Shown one piece after another: positions 11,874 through 23,919 of a stretch of DNA of 64,000 nucleotides. A program made the translations under genes and the position numbers. Location: assembly GCF_020085105.1 (NCBI RefSeq), contig NC_058046.1, positions 8,532,675 through 8,596,674 on the forward strand, in the 5' to 3' direction. Under the pieces are notes generated by a model that worked only from the letters and a program-made list of their open reading frames with translations, had not been told where the DNA came from and ran no database searches. The DNA is from Siniperca chuatsi (lineage: Eukaryota; Chordata; Actinopteri; Centrarchiformes; Sinipercidae). Position 1 is the first letter of the stretch, and each line of letters opens with the position of its first letter.

Positions 11874-14800
11874 ACTGGCAAACAGCACACAGAGCAGGCT
11901 GGCAGCGGAGGCAGCCAGGCTCACAGGCTGCAAAGCAATTTCACTGTTTGGCAATACTGTTGTCTCTGTGTGCGGATTAGAGCTGACACCAGAGCAACTG
12001 AGTCATGCTAAATGTAGTACAATCACAAGCTTTTGTTCCTGATCTAAAACCCCACTGCCTCTTAGATTCATGGAAGAGAGAGTGGAAACAAGGCTAAAAA
12101 ATGGTAACAAATAAGCGGAGCATTATTTCGCCGTATGAGCGCAGCATTGCGACATCGCTAAAAACAACAGAGGCATTAAAGTAACTGGTAGTAAAGGCAT
12201 GGAGCCCAAGTTTTCTAAAGTAACATCAAATAAAAGTCTTTTTGGCCCGCTTCTCTTGCAAATCATTTTTTTCTGAGTGCTTGAAGGGCAATTTAAAGTA
12301 ATAATATAGAAAGCTTCAGATGATAGGATTAAACAAAACCACGACTGTAATCAAACTGCATTTCCACCTGGTTTGACCACACATTCTCATTACCTGGCTC
12401 TGCAAAGTCTTTCTACAGACCCAGTGCTCTCTCTCTCCAGGTACTGTATTGGCCCAGAGTTGTTTTTGGGCCTGGCAGGACAGACCCTGACCCGTCCTTT
12501 TCATGCTCGCCCACGGAAATGCCATCTGGCTGGTGTGAATGATTACCACAGCAACGGCCGGGTGACCTGCAGCCAGCAGGAACCAAGGTCACTCCACCTC
12601 AGCGCTTCGCACTTTCCCTGCCCTCTTTTCATCAGCCTGCAGGTGAATTATTCATCCTGTACAACTCGGATGCACAAATCTACTGCACAAACACTCAAAA
12701 ACTGCACACTCAGTTTACTGACATAATAACTTGTAATGAGAACATAAATGTTCCAGTGTGAAGTGCTAAAATAAATAGCTCGTAGATGTCCTCAGATATA
12801 GCAAGAATACCGTTCTATATGGGCTTAGATGGTGAAACAGCTGTAATGATTTTACACTGCCAGAAATTGGCTCCAACCATGACTGAGTGAGAAATAAGTG
12901 AATTAATTGATTTCTGACACATGTAACAGAGGATGTCACATTTCAGCTACAGACATGTTTGCAACCAGAGGCTTGTAAGAATATTTACCAGAGCTGCAGA
13001 CAATAAGATAATGTGATCAAATCCATGCTAGCCCTGTGAAATATTAAAGGTCTCAGCATTAAAGGAACAGAATTTCAGTAGAAAATTAAATTATTTTTCA
13101 ACACAGCCACCACTTTCAACACATGCATGTGTCCAGTGTGCTATAACGCATCTTTGTCAACTGTCGAATGATCATCATTACCAACACCGTGGCAAACTTT
13201 ATATGATAAACACGCTGGTTGAAAAGCATCAAAAAAAGGCAATTTTCCAGACTAGACATTGAAGACAAAATCAATGTGCGCTATTGATAGTTGCTATAAT
13301 TCAAGGCTATTTATATCTACATGTGCATTTTAGCAAACTGTTAAGACAGAGACTATTTGGACTAATATGCATTATTCTACAAGAAGGTATTCTAACAAGA
13401 TAACCTGTTTGCCAAACTATCCAGGTGATTAACAGCGTTTTACTTATGGCTCACAATATCACCTGGACTACATGCGTAATCCAAAAGCGTAAGACCAGGG
13501 ATGCTGCAGAGGTAAACACCTAAATTCACTTCATCCACCTTCCACCTATTCCTCATCGGCGGAATTATTTAGCCACCTTTATGAACTGACAATTATCCTT
13601 CTGCAGTAGATATGGGTACTACTATTTCACAGCAAGTGGTATCAAAGTGATTCATTTTGCATGAGGATAAGGTCATTCAAGGGAGCACAAGCATGAATTA
13701 ACACTTTTCTGAATGCATTTTTCTTTATATTCGTGGCTGTATGCCTTATGATGATCACTGACTGGAGGCTACCCTTTTTATTATATACCACTACATCACT
13801 GCTCATGACACTAGGTAATGGCTTGGGCATCCTTAAGGGGCAGTTCAGATTTAGCTCCTAGGCTACTCAGTCACATTTAATGAAAAACCTTGAATGTATA
13901 CATCTATCATAAATGTTACACGGTCCTCTGGAGCCCGGGTGAATCAGGATGGGAGCCTGCAGAGAAGACGCTACATGAAGCAGCAACAACAATAGCTCCC
14001 TCGCCCCTCTGGATCCCAGCCTGGATGAGAGAGAGGTCCAGCGGCTGGGAGCTGGAATAACACTCGACCAACACAAGACAACCGAGAGCCACCAGATCTG
14101 ATTTCTCCTCCTCGGTAGGCTTTTCCGAGGGACCCGGACTGCCATGCTCCTGTCATTTCTCATGTTACAGAACATCAGTCAAACGACAGAGACGTTGCCC
14201 TTGCGCCGGCCGAGGCTGATTTACAAACATTAGCGGGGAATACAATTACACAGCCCCCCCGGCCGAGCAGCCCTATGCGGCTTCAGGAGAGAGGAGAGGA
14301 GGGGGGAGTGGACACTGAAAACAGCGTTTAGCTTCCCAACCTTATTTCAACGTTTGCTTTCAGGAATACAAGCGTATAACCTGTCAGCATTGTGGTTTAT
14401 AAATTCAACTTTCAGCTCAGTGGGTTAAGCTATATGCTACGAAGCTGCATGCTATTTACTGGGACTATATAGGTAGGCTACATGTTATGACTGTGATACA
14501 AACAAACTGCTCACCTGCCACATTCTCCACCCTATTAATTAGAAGCATGTTTTGTGCCAGCGACATAACAGTCCAACGCTTCAGCGTTTAAAGACTTAAA
14601 AGCTCGTCTTTCTTTTTTTAACAACTAACTGGTTGTATGCTACATTATCAGTGACGACCAGCGTTTCTAAATGTACAGTCTACACAAATGAAAAATGTTT
14701 TCATAAAATGTCCGAACAGAATGTCTAACGTCCACAAAATAAACTTTCCTAATCACAAATAAAACTTCCCAACATGCAAATTCTTCAAGATACAAAAATG

Positions 14801-15304
14801 CAAAAAAAATAAAATAAAATAAAATAAAAAAATTACAAGATTGTACTATCGCCTACTGAAGGATGCAGCAGCAACGCAACGGCCGTCGACACAAACCGCA
14901 TAAAACATTAAGCTGGGTGAAAAAGTTAACAGCCTACGTCCAAGAACAGACATTCAGGGGCGCGATAAAAGTTTCCGTACATGTAAGTACGGCGGTGCTT
15001 GTCGCGGACAATAAAGAGTAAAAAAGCCGAAAAGCTAATGCATGTAAACATCAGTGCTGTCCGCGGTGCTGATCCCAGATCGGTGTGGCTAACACAGAGG
15101 CTGTGCTGCTCCACGGTCGCTCCACCGCTGATCAATGATTGAACTGAACAAAGGCAGAAGAGGGATCAATTTCTAATAACTATCAATGCAAATGTCGCTA
15201 GCTTTCGTCTTACATTCACCCAAAACCAGACAACACACACTAGAGTACAGTAAGAAGACATACCGCTGGAAAAATAAGCCGAGAAAGGTGAGAATAGCAC
15301 TAAC

Positions 15305-15367
15305 CTGAAGCCGCCGTAGATCAAATTTCTTCCAATATTGAAACATCGATCCTACATCGGCGGCCAT
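15305..15367 (-). CDS. cux2: Cut-like homeobox 2, coding exon 1 (partial gene)
   Basis: CUX2 is a nuclear transcription factor with three CUT domains and a homeodomain, known for its role in upper-layer neurons. Only its first coding exon lies here. From the ATG at 15367 it reads MAADVGSMFQYWKKFDLRRLQ (21 codons), then a GT donor (GTTAGT) at 15304. This is nearly the known N-terminus shared by CUX1 and CUX2 (MAANVGSMFQYWKRFDL). The following residues RRLQ favour CUX2, since CUX1 has QQLQ there, and so does the neighbourhood, because human CUX2 lies beside MYL2. An upstream in-frame ATG at 15406 exists, but family alignment puts the start at 15367. The remaining exons lie to the left, outside the window. 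Confidence 0.9.
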
Positions 15368-17431
15368 CTTGGGGGATATTGAGGAGATTTTTTTCAGCGG
15401 CTGCAATAAATATGTGGGCTGGATTCCCCCTCGTTAAACAACGTTTAAGATCACCGGTCCCACTTTTAAAAAAACGTAACCAACAGACTTAACACGAGAC
15501 TCCGCCGATATGTTTGACAAGTCTACCAACATGTTTTTGTGGAAGTAAGACGGAAAAAAGTAGACGATATTTTTGGCGAACTGCCCGGGTCATTGAAAAG
15601 TAAAGAGCAAGTGTTTCCGTGCCTCCGTCCCCAACATCAACTGGACAATTGCACTTGATTTTGCTTTGGCAAAGTTATCAATACTGACGTAAAGCCCGAG
15701 GTTGATCAATACAGTCTGGAAAAGGGAAGGAGATGATGTGTAGATTAGTGGAGTTCAGGGAATTTAGCCAAGCCTACTTTTCTTTTTTTTTAAACCGTGT
15801 TTATTACAGGAGCACACGGGACAGTACAATTAGAGGGAGCGTAGGAAATGAAAATAGGCTACATTATCGACATATGTAGTGCAACTATTATTAGAATGTC
15901 ACTTAGTCCACAAATCGTTTTCTCATTATGCAAATTAGACAAAATATTCGCTTATTAAACTCTTTGTCCATATTTTAAAGGCAATTTAACATAAATGCTC
16001 TAAATGAACTGTACTGTTACCAGTAATAAGACAGTAATATACTGCAAAGTTCATTCTTTCAATAATGCCTTTTAAAGTGCTATGCACAAAACCCATTAAC
16101 CATACATTATTAGGCCTACTTGTAAAAAAATAGCCCAGGTTTAAGCCCCCACTTGATAATATTTAAGATTTCATATGTTGATTATGGGATTTTTTTTTTT
16201 TACAATGTTTAGATTTTTGTATAGATGGTCAAAGCCTGTGTGACTGTATTGATCATTTAGTTTAATTGTGGATTCATATTAACAGAAAATAATAAGTATG
16301 CATGCAATATATGACCATAAAAATATGCTTTTAGACTGGAACAAAAAAAATGTCTTTATGAAATTGCCAGTTTAAGTTAATGACAGCACAACATTCTAAG
16401 CAGATGTGCACTGTCACATATTTGACTTTGTCTAACTTAATAAAGCATGAGGGTGCTCTTTGTCCACTTAAAATAACTCATTCCTCTGGTCAGGGAGCAC
16501 ACACACACACACTGTAGTGCTGCTAAGACACCAGGTGCTCCCCCTGCTGACACCACAGTGTTAGAAGCAAGGTCATGTGCAGACGAGCTTTGTCTGATTT
16601 CCTCCATTAATTATACTGTTATCACTGAGTGAAGGTATCAAAACCAATGGTTTAATCCACGTTCCACCTCCTGATCACCGCGCACCAGCCTCACAGTGTA
16701 CAGTAGCTTCTACCTGATATTACTCATGAAAATCAGTCCCGGGTAGGAAATAATATCCTCATGGGTCATATTTTTAACACCTTGGGGGACAATGACATAT
16801 TCCTTTGCCATAGACAAACACCTAAGGGGAAAGTGAAGGAAGATTATTAACAGTTTTGCTTATTGCATTTTATTTGTGGCTCTAGGGCGAGGCTAAAATG
16901 CAGGATTCGAATATAATAAGGAACATAGTGATGTATCAGAAAACCAGAATTGCGCTGTAGGAGACAGTGTTTAATTTTTTACAACTCATTAAGGTATGAA
17001 CAAAGATGATTAGTAAAGAAATAGCAAATCTGCCCCCCGTTTGGAGATGTAGAAATCTTGTGATTTCCTGATGCAGTTTTGAAACATCCATCATCCAAAA
17101 TCAAGCATTTATGCTAATTAAGATTTGAGAAGAGGATCGGATCAGTATACAGCACATTTTGTAATTAACTAATTGTTTCCTTATATACAAGATCTCTCTG
17201 AGACACACAGGGCAGAGTGAAGAGTGACCCTGGAACAGGCTGACGCTCTGACACTTCAGTCAGTAAGGACATACAGTACATACTGTTTTCTCAGTTGAAT
17301 CTTTGACCTTGTCTTCGTGCCAAACAGCACACCCTGCTCACACCAAAAAAAAACAAAACAAGTAAAGCGTTTGTAATCACAGACATTTTCAGATGTCAGA
17401 TAGGAACACTGTGTTCTGGCTCAACAGGAAT

Positions 17432-17521
17432 GTAGCCCAGCCAGGCTCTGTGGGGAACCAGGTGGGACCTAAACCCACAATCTCCACGTCTAGAGGCTGA
17501 TGCTTTGTCTGTCGGGCCTCT
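17432..17521 (-). repeat. Possible tRNA-like SINE fragment
   Basis: Read on the minus strand, GATTGTGGGTTTAGGTCCCACC resembles a tRNA T-arm with a degenerate box B, and the preceding CATCAGCCTCTAGACGTGG resembles part of a tRNA-like body. No clear box A or tail is seen. It may be an eroded SINE head. The match is weak. Confidence 0.3.
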
Positions 17522-18016
17522 GAATCCACATTCAGCCTCATGAAAAATTGCTGAATCTCATGGACTCAATCCGTTCTGTACTTCTGAATATAATCTTGAC
17601 CTCACATTCACTGTTGTCATGAGCAAAGCACTACGGGCCTCTTCCAGTAACCTTGTCACCCCATTCAAATTAATACATTACTCTGTAAAAGCTTAATCTA
17701 AAAAGTAATGCATGATTACTTAAAATGAGGCCTGTGCGCACAGAAGGGAAATTATCCAAGAGCAAGAAAATCATTGTTTTGATGAGGTCGCTGAATGAGG
17801 GATTTCAAATTACTGTGTTTCTGTGAAAGTGCTGACAGTATATTTAATGAAATGGCATATCGTTGATGAGTGATAGCAGCTTCTTTGAGCTTGTTTGGTG
17901 ATTTCATGGTGGTAAAAAGCACCACCTAAACCACAGTCCCACAAACAAATTGTCCCAAGCCTTGCTCATTTTAGTGGCCACAGCAAGGGGTCAACTTCTA
18001 TAAGACCCCTTGTCTC

Positions 18017-18252
18017 TTGCTGTCCTGGAGGATATATATAGTGTTGTCTCAGATCCTTTGCGATAGACATCAGTGGGACAGAGATTCATTTCTGAAGAAT
18101 CTGACAAAATGTGCACTGTTACATTTCTTCTGTTTATGTATATGTTTTTATTTCACACTTGCTTTGGCAATGTTAACGTCTGTTTCCCATGCAAATAAAG
18201 GCCCATTGAATTGAACTGAATTGAATTAAATTGAAGTGAATGGAATTGAATC
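18017..18252 (+). repeat. 3' end of a non-LTR retrotransposon with (GAATT)n tail
   Basis: The segment CTTTGGCAATGTTAACGTCT ... CCCATGCAAATAAAGGCCCA followed by a degenerate TTGAATTGAA tail (18205-18252) is a typical 3' end of teleost LINE copies: a short 3' UTR, an AATAAA-like signal and a pentamer tail. No reverse transcriptase is left upstream, so this is a strongly 5'-truncated copy. The clade cannot be told from the 3' end alone. Confidence 0.55.
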
Positions 18253-19680
18253 GTTACAGAGACCTTAGCACGCTGACTCTGGTAGGATTGGTGTGATTAG
18301 AATCCCTTTATTTTGACTGTGTGTTAAAGTTTTACCATTTTCGGTTAGTTTTTCAGCAATTATTACTTTGGTTACCATAGCAACCTTTATTTAACCAAAC
18401 AAAAACAAAATAAAATGATATCCTGCCAAAAATGTGAAAGGTCTCTGCTTTGACTGAGCAGGTTCACATGTGTAACAGCAGAACATTATAGCACTTAACA
18501 GGAGCAAGGTAAAGTCTCAAAACTATAATTATATGTATTCCAGTAGTCTTTCATTTAACTTTTCCTCAACCTGGTAAAACTATTATTTACATCAAGAGTC
18601 TGGAACCTGTAGTTCTCCAGAAGGGCCCAGCCACTTTGCATTCTCATCAACAGAAAAGCTAAATCCCTGTATGTTATGCAGAGAATCATATCACAGTTTA
18701 TAACACTACTTTCACAAATACAGGTGTAGCTGAACCAAGCAAACCAAGGACTTGCCTATATTGCTGAAGGTATCTGCACTTTGACTGTATTAAAAGGAAT
18801 ATTTTGCTGGGTGGGTGATTAGTAGACCATAATAAGGTTTATTAAAATATTCATTAGAAAATGTGATAATGTCTTGCAATTTTTATGAATGGAAAGTATA
18901 TCAACATAATTAAATATCTTAAATTCCCAAGTGATTTTAATGGGACTAACTACAATAACTACAATACACTAAGATTATACATAAAACTACGTATTTGTTA
19001 ATAAATCAGAGGGGAAAACTAGAAAGAACAGTGAGTTGATTGAGTGTTGCTGAGATTGAGTTAAAATCAGATTTACATGGTTGTTTAGCTGTTTCCTGCT
19101 GTGGGTTGCTAGCACTACCCACTGGACAAGATAGGTAAATGAATGGTCAAAGAAATAAAGGAGTGGGTGTGAGTGTGGGCTTGTGGCAAAACATCAGCTC
19201 CCCTCCACATGTCTAAATATTAGTCATATGGTCAAACATTGTCCGCTGTAGTTGTCGTCATGCTTTAGGAAGCCTATAGACCTTTGTCACAGCAGACATT
19301 TTGACTGGTCAAAGCAGGGAAAGCACAGGTGGAACTAATAACATTAACGATGTTCCAGTAAGTCATGCCTGCGAGCTGTTATGCACAATACCAGGACCCT
19401 GTGACTGGAACATCTAATTGCGATGCAGCCTTAATTAAGTTTATTAATTACACCTGTGCTTTTCATGCTATAATATGTCAAAATATCTGCTGTCAAAAAG
19501 GAGTATTTCAGTCACAAAAAATGTAAATTAACGCTTGTAATTATCAGTAATTAAGAAAATATGAAAATAACAAAAAAAATCAACTGGTAAGTAAACAGTG
19601 AAACATGAATAAATCTAAATTTAAATAATTACCATAAAAGCTATATTTTACTAGTTTTTGTCTGCAGTCCTGTAAGCGCT

Positions 19681-19745
19681 TAAAGGGTCAGTTCATCCAA
19701 AAGATAAAAAAATATATATATTTTTATTTTGGTAATCCAACCCTT
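19681..19745 (+). repeat. Head of the same dispersed repeat as 9764-10085
   Basis: AAAGGGTCAGTTCATCCAAA matches the first part of the repeat in cux2 intron 1 at about 17 of 20 positions. It then runs into an A/T-rich stretch. The remainder of the element is not recognisable. Confidence 0.4.
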
Positions 19746-21181
19746 TAATTCAAACCTCAAACATCAAATACTACAAACATCAGATGAAACTGTCTACCAA
19801 GTACTTTGGGTCTGCAGTACTCAAACAACTACCATGATACTAGTTCAGTTTACAGTTCAAACATTAAGAATTCAAAATACATGACATTTTATGTTGCGAG
19901 AAGTCATAAAAAGTTCCTTTGTGAAACTTAAAGATCTCCTCCAGATATTTTTTAAGACATATAAAATACTCTGCTTTAAATAATCAATTCTGTCGGGAGT
20001 GATTTGTCAAATATTCACACCTATTCCTTCTGTTGAATATTGGTAATTTCAAAAGTTTAACTACTGGACACAAGATGTCTCTTACTTCACTGTAAAGTCC
20101 ATTCTCAGTGTATGTGCACTGGAGGTTTCAAGTTTCCACATCACACTTGTGTAAGTCGCATGCTGGACCATGATTAGATTCCAAACTAGTTGCGATGTCA
20201 CAAAACCCTACTTGTGCGCGCACTTCTTACGCTGTGATTTAAGGCGAGCACAGAGAAACTTTCCCCTTCAGCAGATGAATGTGAAAGCAGCCTTCTAGTG
20301 GCAAACTCCGCACATGCATCGTTCTGCACAGTGAAGCTCAGACACCCATGTGAAGTTACAATAAGCAAAACACATCTTTTGACTGGAGGAGGACTTTAAA
20401 ATGTTCACTGTGAGTGTGTGATGTGTGATTTAGTTATGTTGTGAATTGTTGTGCTGTATTAGAACCTTTCATTGTATTGGAAGGTACTTTTTATGCATAT
20501 GTTGGATTAACTGGAAATAATACAAGTAAACAACAAATCATTTACACCTATTCACAAAGTAATAAGTTAATAATTGGGATTTGACTTTCACATATACCTT
20601 CTATTATTTTTGGCTTTCCACTTAAAATCCAATTAACTTGCCTTCTGTAATCACAAACAATTTCACCTCTCACACTTATGTATAATGTATTAAACATGTC
20701 AAACCTGTGATCTGTGACTGCTTGTCTAAACTAGTTCAAGTTCATAAATGTCCAACTGTCCAACATTGTTGTAAGAGAAAAACTAAACAGCATTGTTCAT
20801 GAAACACATCATATGAACAATGTTTCCCACTAATGTTTTCCACAGCTTGGCATGCTGTCTTATTGGGGTTCAGAAAGCTTTAGCGAACAGTTCCGTTTAT
20901 TGTGCTACCAAGAAACAGGTCTCATCATAGCATAGTTTTGGTCCCTGTGGAGCACTAACAGGACAGCTGGCTGATGGATCCCATCAAGTGCAACTGTCAG
21001 TCACAAACACAACTGTCCTTCCTGAGCCAAAGCTATGTCCTGTTGTTATTCTTGGGTCTCAGTGATGGGGTATGTGTGTTTGGCTATTATCCCTAAATCT
21101 CATGAACTCTGACAATGGGGGGTGGTGGCGGTGAGGGAATAGTCTTCTTTACCTGGGTCTCTGCCTAAAGAGGGCATGGAG

Positions 21182-21307
21182 TATTTATAGCCCATAAGCA
21201 TGCGCCATTACCGGAGAGGAGAGGTATATCTACCCCTCATTTTGTGTGCCGCTCCATCATAAAGCAGCAAGGATACTGCTTGGTCCTCATCTAGCTTCCA
21301 CTGAAAC
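21182..21307 (+). promoter_or_regulatory. myl2: myl2 core promoter and 5' leader
   Basis: TATTTATA at 21182-21189, within GTATTTATAG, can serve as a TATA box and nearly matches the MEF2 consensus CTA(A/T)4TAG. Mammalian cardiac MLC-2v promoters are known to carry a MEF2-type site close to the start of transcription. Transcription would start near 21210-21220, giving a leader of about 90 bases before the ATG at 21308. Start site and factor binding are inferred. Confidence 0.5.
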
Positions 21308-23919
21308 ATGGTGAGTGGACACAGATTTCATTCATGTCATTGAATTTAATCTTGTTTAAAGTACCACCAGACTGTAAGGAGACATTCTGTTACTGCTGCA
21401 TGTGTTTATATAGTATATTATATATATTAAATATTTATATAATATACTGTCATGGCATGTTTTAATGAATTATACATCTTGCTCTACTCACACCGATGAT
21501 AATGACTCAGAATTCTCCATGTCAATATGCTTATGGGTACTGAATACTGATCAACAAAAAAATTTTGTCTACTCATGATGCTGAAATAAAACAAAAACAA
21601 CATGAATTGGTAAAGGTAGCATGGAGAGGAGAGGAAACAGGAGAAAAGAGGGAAGGAAACAAGGAGAGGAGAGTATTGTTGACGAAAGAAAAGGAAACAA
21701 GGGAAGGGGAGGAGAGGAAAAGGGGGGAGAGGAAATAAGGAGAGGAGGGAAAAAAGGAGAGGGGAGGAGAGGAAAGAAGAGTAGAGGAAAGGAGAGAGGA
21801 AACAGGAGAGGAGAAAGGAGGAAAGAAAAGGAGAACAGAGCAGCAACAGGTACAGGCTACAAACAGGTCAGGAATGATTTCATGTATTATTTTGATCAAT
21901 TACGTTTCCGTTGGTCCTCTCAGAATTTTCTGCACTGGGCAGCATCGGAGAAAAAACAGGAAGTTCTGCCTCGCATCCCATGATTGCATGAATCCTCTTA
22001 AAACAAAATAAAGAAATAAATGTTGCTGAGCGCCAGAGGTCCCGTCCATGAGATATACAAGTGCTCGAGAGCTAATCCACAACAAGGGCTAGACAGCAGC
22101 TGTCGAGAGGCCCGTGAATCCAAGCAATGTGATGTCATCACCCTGCATCCCCTTGCACTGTTTTTCACAGTTCCTTGGCAGTCATGTAAATAGCTCGACA
22201 TAATCCTTGTCTCCGAGGGATTTCTGATCAAACAGGGCTCAGTGTACCATCCTGTCATCACGCAGGCCCTATAGAATAATCCCTCATGTGATCCTGAGAC
22301 TGTGGGAGTGCAGGCAGAGGACCACACCCTCCCCAGGCTTAGTCTGCATTCTCACAAAATTGGAGGCTTCAGTAAATATTTCCATAACAAACTGACAGTG
22401 TTTGTAATCCCTCCTAATGAAATGCATGCCCGGTATAAACCTTGCCTGTTGTGCAATTAATGCCCCCACACTTGGTAAGTTTGCTGATCATTGGCTCGTT
22501 ATCATAAGCGCATGTGTCACAGTAAAACCGATAATGAGTGAAGCTGGAGCAGAGAGCCAGGTCATGATTGTTCCGTTAGTATTGGATCTTATTAGAGTGT
22601 CATTGTCAAACCTCTGCAGTCCCCGAAGAAAGCAAAGAAGAGAGCAGATGGAGCCGGCTCCAATGTGTTCTCCATGTTTGAACAGGCCCAGATCCAGGAG
22701 TTCAAAGAAGTCAGTGCTTGGCCAAATGTTGTCTTTCACATTGAATTTGAGCAGTTTACTCTGTGGTGAATGCTGACTGTGCATACTGGAGACACGACAT
22801 GTAACAATAAACCCTCTGCAGGCTTTTACTATCATGGACCAAAACAGAGACGGTTTCATTGACAAGAATGACCTGAGAGACACTTTTGCAGCTTTAGGTA
22901 AGACCACCTGCTCGTCGGTTTATGTGTGTATAATTAACCTTTTTAAGTAAAAAGATCAATTGATTATGAAAAAGTGGCAAACATTCTCTGCTTCCAGCTT
23001 CTCAAATGTGAGCATCTGCTGCTTTTCTTTGTCTTCTGCAATGTAAACTGAATATCTTTGGTTTTAGACTGTTGCTCAGACAAAACAAGCGATCTGAGGC
23101 TGTCACCTTAGGTTTCTGGGCCATTTTTCACTTCTTAAAAAACATTTTACTAACCAAACGATTCATCAATGAATCGAGAAAATAAAAGATTAATCAATAC
23201 TGAAAATAATTGTTAGTTGCAGCTCCAAACCCTATTCCACCTTATCTGCCATCCTTCTCTAGGCCGTTTAAATGTCAAGCAGGAAGAGCTTGATGAGATG
23301 GTGAAGGAGGCGCCAGGACCGATTAATTTCACAGTCTTTCTCACCATGTTTGGAGAGAAGCTAAAAGGTGAGGGGGCTGTTCTATATAATCCTGAGCCTG
23401 ATTATATATGGAGATTCAGGACCATGGCAATTCTTGAAAAAAAAAAAAAACAATATTACCTTTGTTTTATTCTTTCATCAACCCACTGTTCATCTTTAGG
23501 TGCTGACCCGGAGGAGACCATCCTCAACGCTTTCAAAGTCTTTGATCCTGAGGGGAAAGGAATGTTAAAGAAAGACTTGTGAGTAACAGTCTAGTGCTCT
23601 AGTGTTGGAAGAGGTGAACGTCCTGTCTGCTCATCATCACTGCTTGCCTTTACAGCTTGACAGAGATGTTGACGACCCAGGCAGACAGGTTCTCCCCTGA
23701 AGAGGTTAGAGCTCCACCTCAGACAATGTTAGAGTATGACACTGTTGTGTTTTGATTAAATATATTCTTCACTCAAAAACATAATCTTTTTTTTATTTTA
23801 TTTTTTGCCCAAAGATGGAACAGATGTTTGCGGCATTTCCACCAGATGTAGCAGGAAACCTAGACTACAACAACCTGGTCCACGTCATCACACATGGTGA
23901 AGAGAAAGATCAAGAATAG
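21308..23919 (+). CDS. myl2: Myosin regulatory light chain 2, ventricular/slow type
   Basis: The protein binds the neck of the myosin heavy chain in the sarcomere and tunes contraction when phosphorylated. Seven coding exons join in frame: 21308-21310, 22620-22709, 22822-22897, 23263-23367, 23500-23578, 23656-23704, 23815-23919 (168 aa; human MYL2 166). Exon 1 codes only for the ATG, directly followed by the donor GTGAGT. The N-terminus SPKKAKKR precedes Ser15, the conserved phosphorylation site. The first EF-hand loop is D37[11 protein letters not shown]48 and keeps its calcium/magnesium ligands. The motifs [30 protein letters not shown] and the end HGEEKDQE match MYL2 better than the fast skeletal MYLPF. 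The cux2 and ppp1cc neighbours agree with MYL2. A 1.3-kb intron 1 holds a long purine tract. Whether it is the a or b teleost copy is not decided. Confidence 0.93.
21606..21845 (+). repeat. Polypurine tract in myl2 intron 1
   Basis: About 240 bases are almost purely A and G on the plus strand (blocks such as GGAGAGGAGAGG and GAAAGGAG), with only a few pyrimidines near 21620 and 21675-21685. The units are irregular, so it is not a clean microsatellite. It produces long spurious frames on both strands (R/E/G/K-rich plus, S/L/P/F-rich minus). Confidence 0.85.

Larger units (their letters stand above)
1..15304 (-). other. cux2: cux2 intron 1 (first 15.3 kb downstream of coding exon 1)
   Basis: This stretch lies downstream of cux2 coding exon 1 on the minus strand and no other cux2 exon was found in it, so it is taken as intron 1, which is also very long in mammals. 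No convincing coding gene is seen on either strand. It holds a tRNA-derived SINE (2742-2834), a G-run repeat near 7501, simple repeats at 7681 and 11838, and a dispersed short element at 9764-10085. Several blocks look unlike neutral DNA: about 1-420, 5250-5640, 7260-7440, 8250-8470, 12440-12640 and 13910-14330. They are richer in GC or in ATTA/TAATTA cores and are free of obvious repeats, so they may be conserved enhancers. That is inference, since no alignment could be made. Confidence 0.6.
15368..21180. other. Intergenic region between cux2 and myl2 (head to head)
   Basis: About 5.8 kb separate the cux2 start (minus) from the myl2 promoter (plus). No gene was found. It includes the presumed cux2 5' UTR and promoter next to 15368-15700, a short CA run near 16499-16512, a possible tRNA-like SINE fragment at about 17440-17520 on the minus strand, a LINE 3' end at about 18017-18252, and the head of a dispersed repeat at 19681-19745. 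The rest is AT-rich and unremarkable by eye. Confidence 0.6.

Noticed and set aside
13867-14175. 102-codon minus-strand frame in a GC-rich block
   Set aside because: Leucine/serine-rich and overlapping another frame. No family features; the GC-rich block is better seen as possible regulatory DNA.
16530-16556. Second CTCF-like motif upstream of cux2
   Set aside because: The minus strand reads CAGCAGGGGGAGCAC, which departs from the core at the critical GGC position. Too weak to list.
21484-21983. Long frames of 108-120 codons on both strands in myl2 intron 1
   Set aside because: They are by-products of the polypurine tract, which lacks stop codons; low complexity (SFLSSPLLF and [10 protein letters not shown] types).
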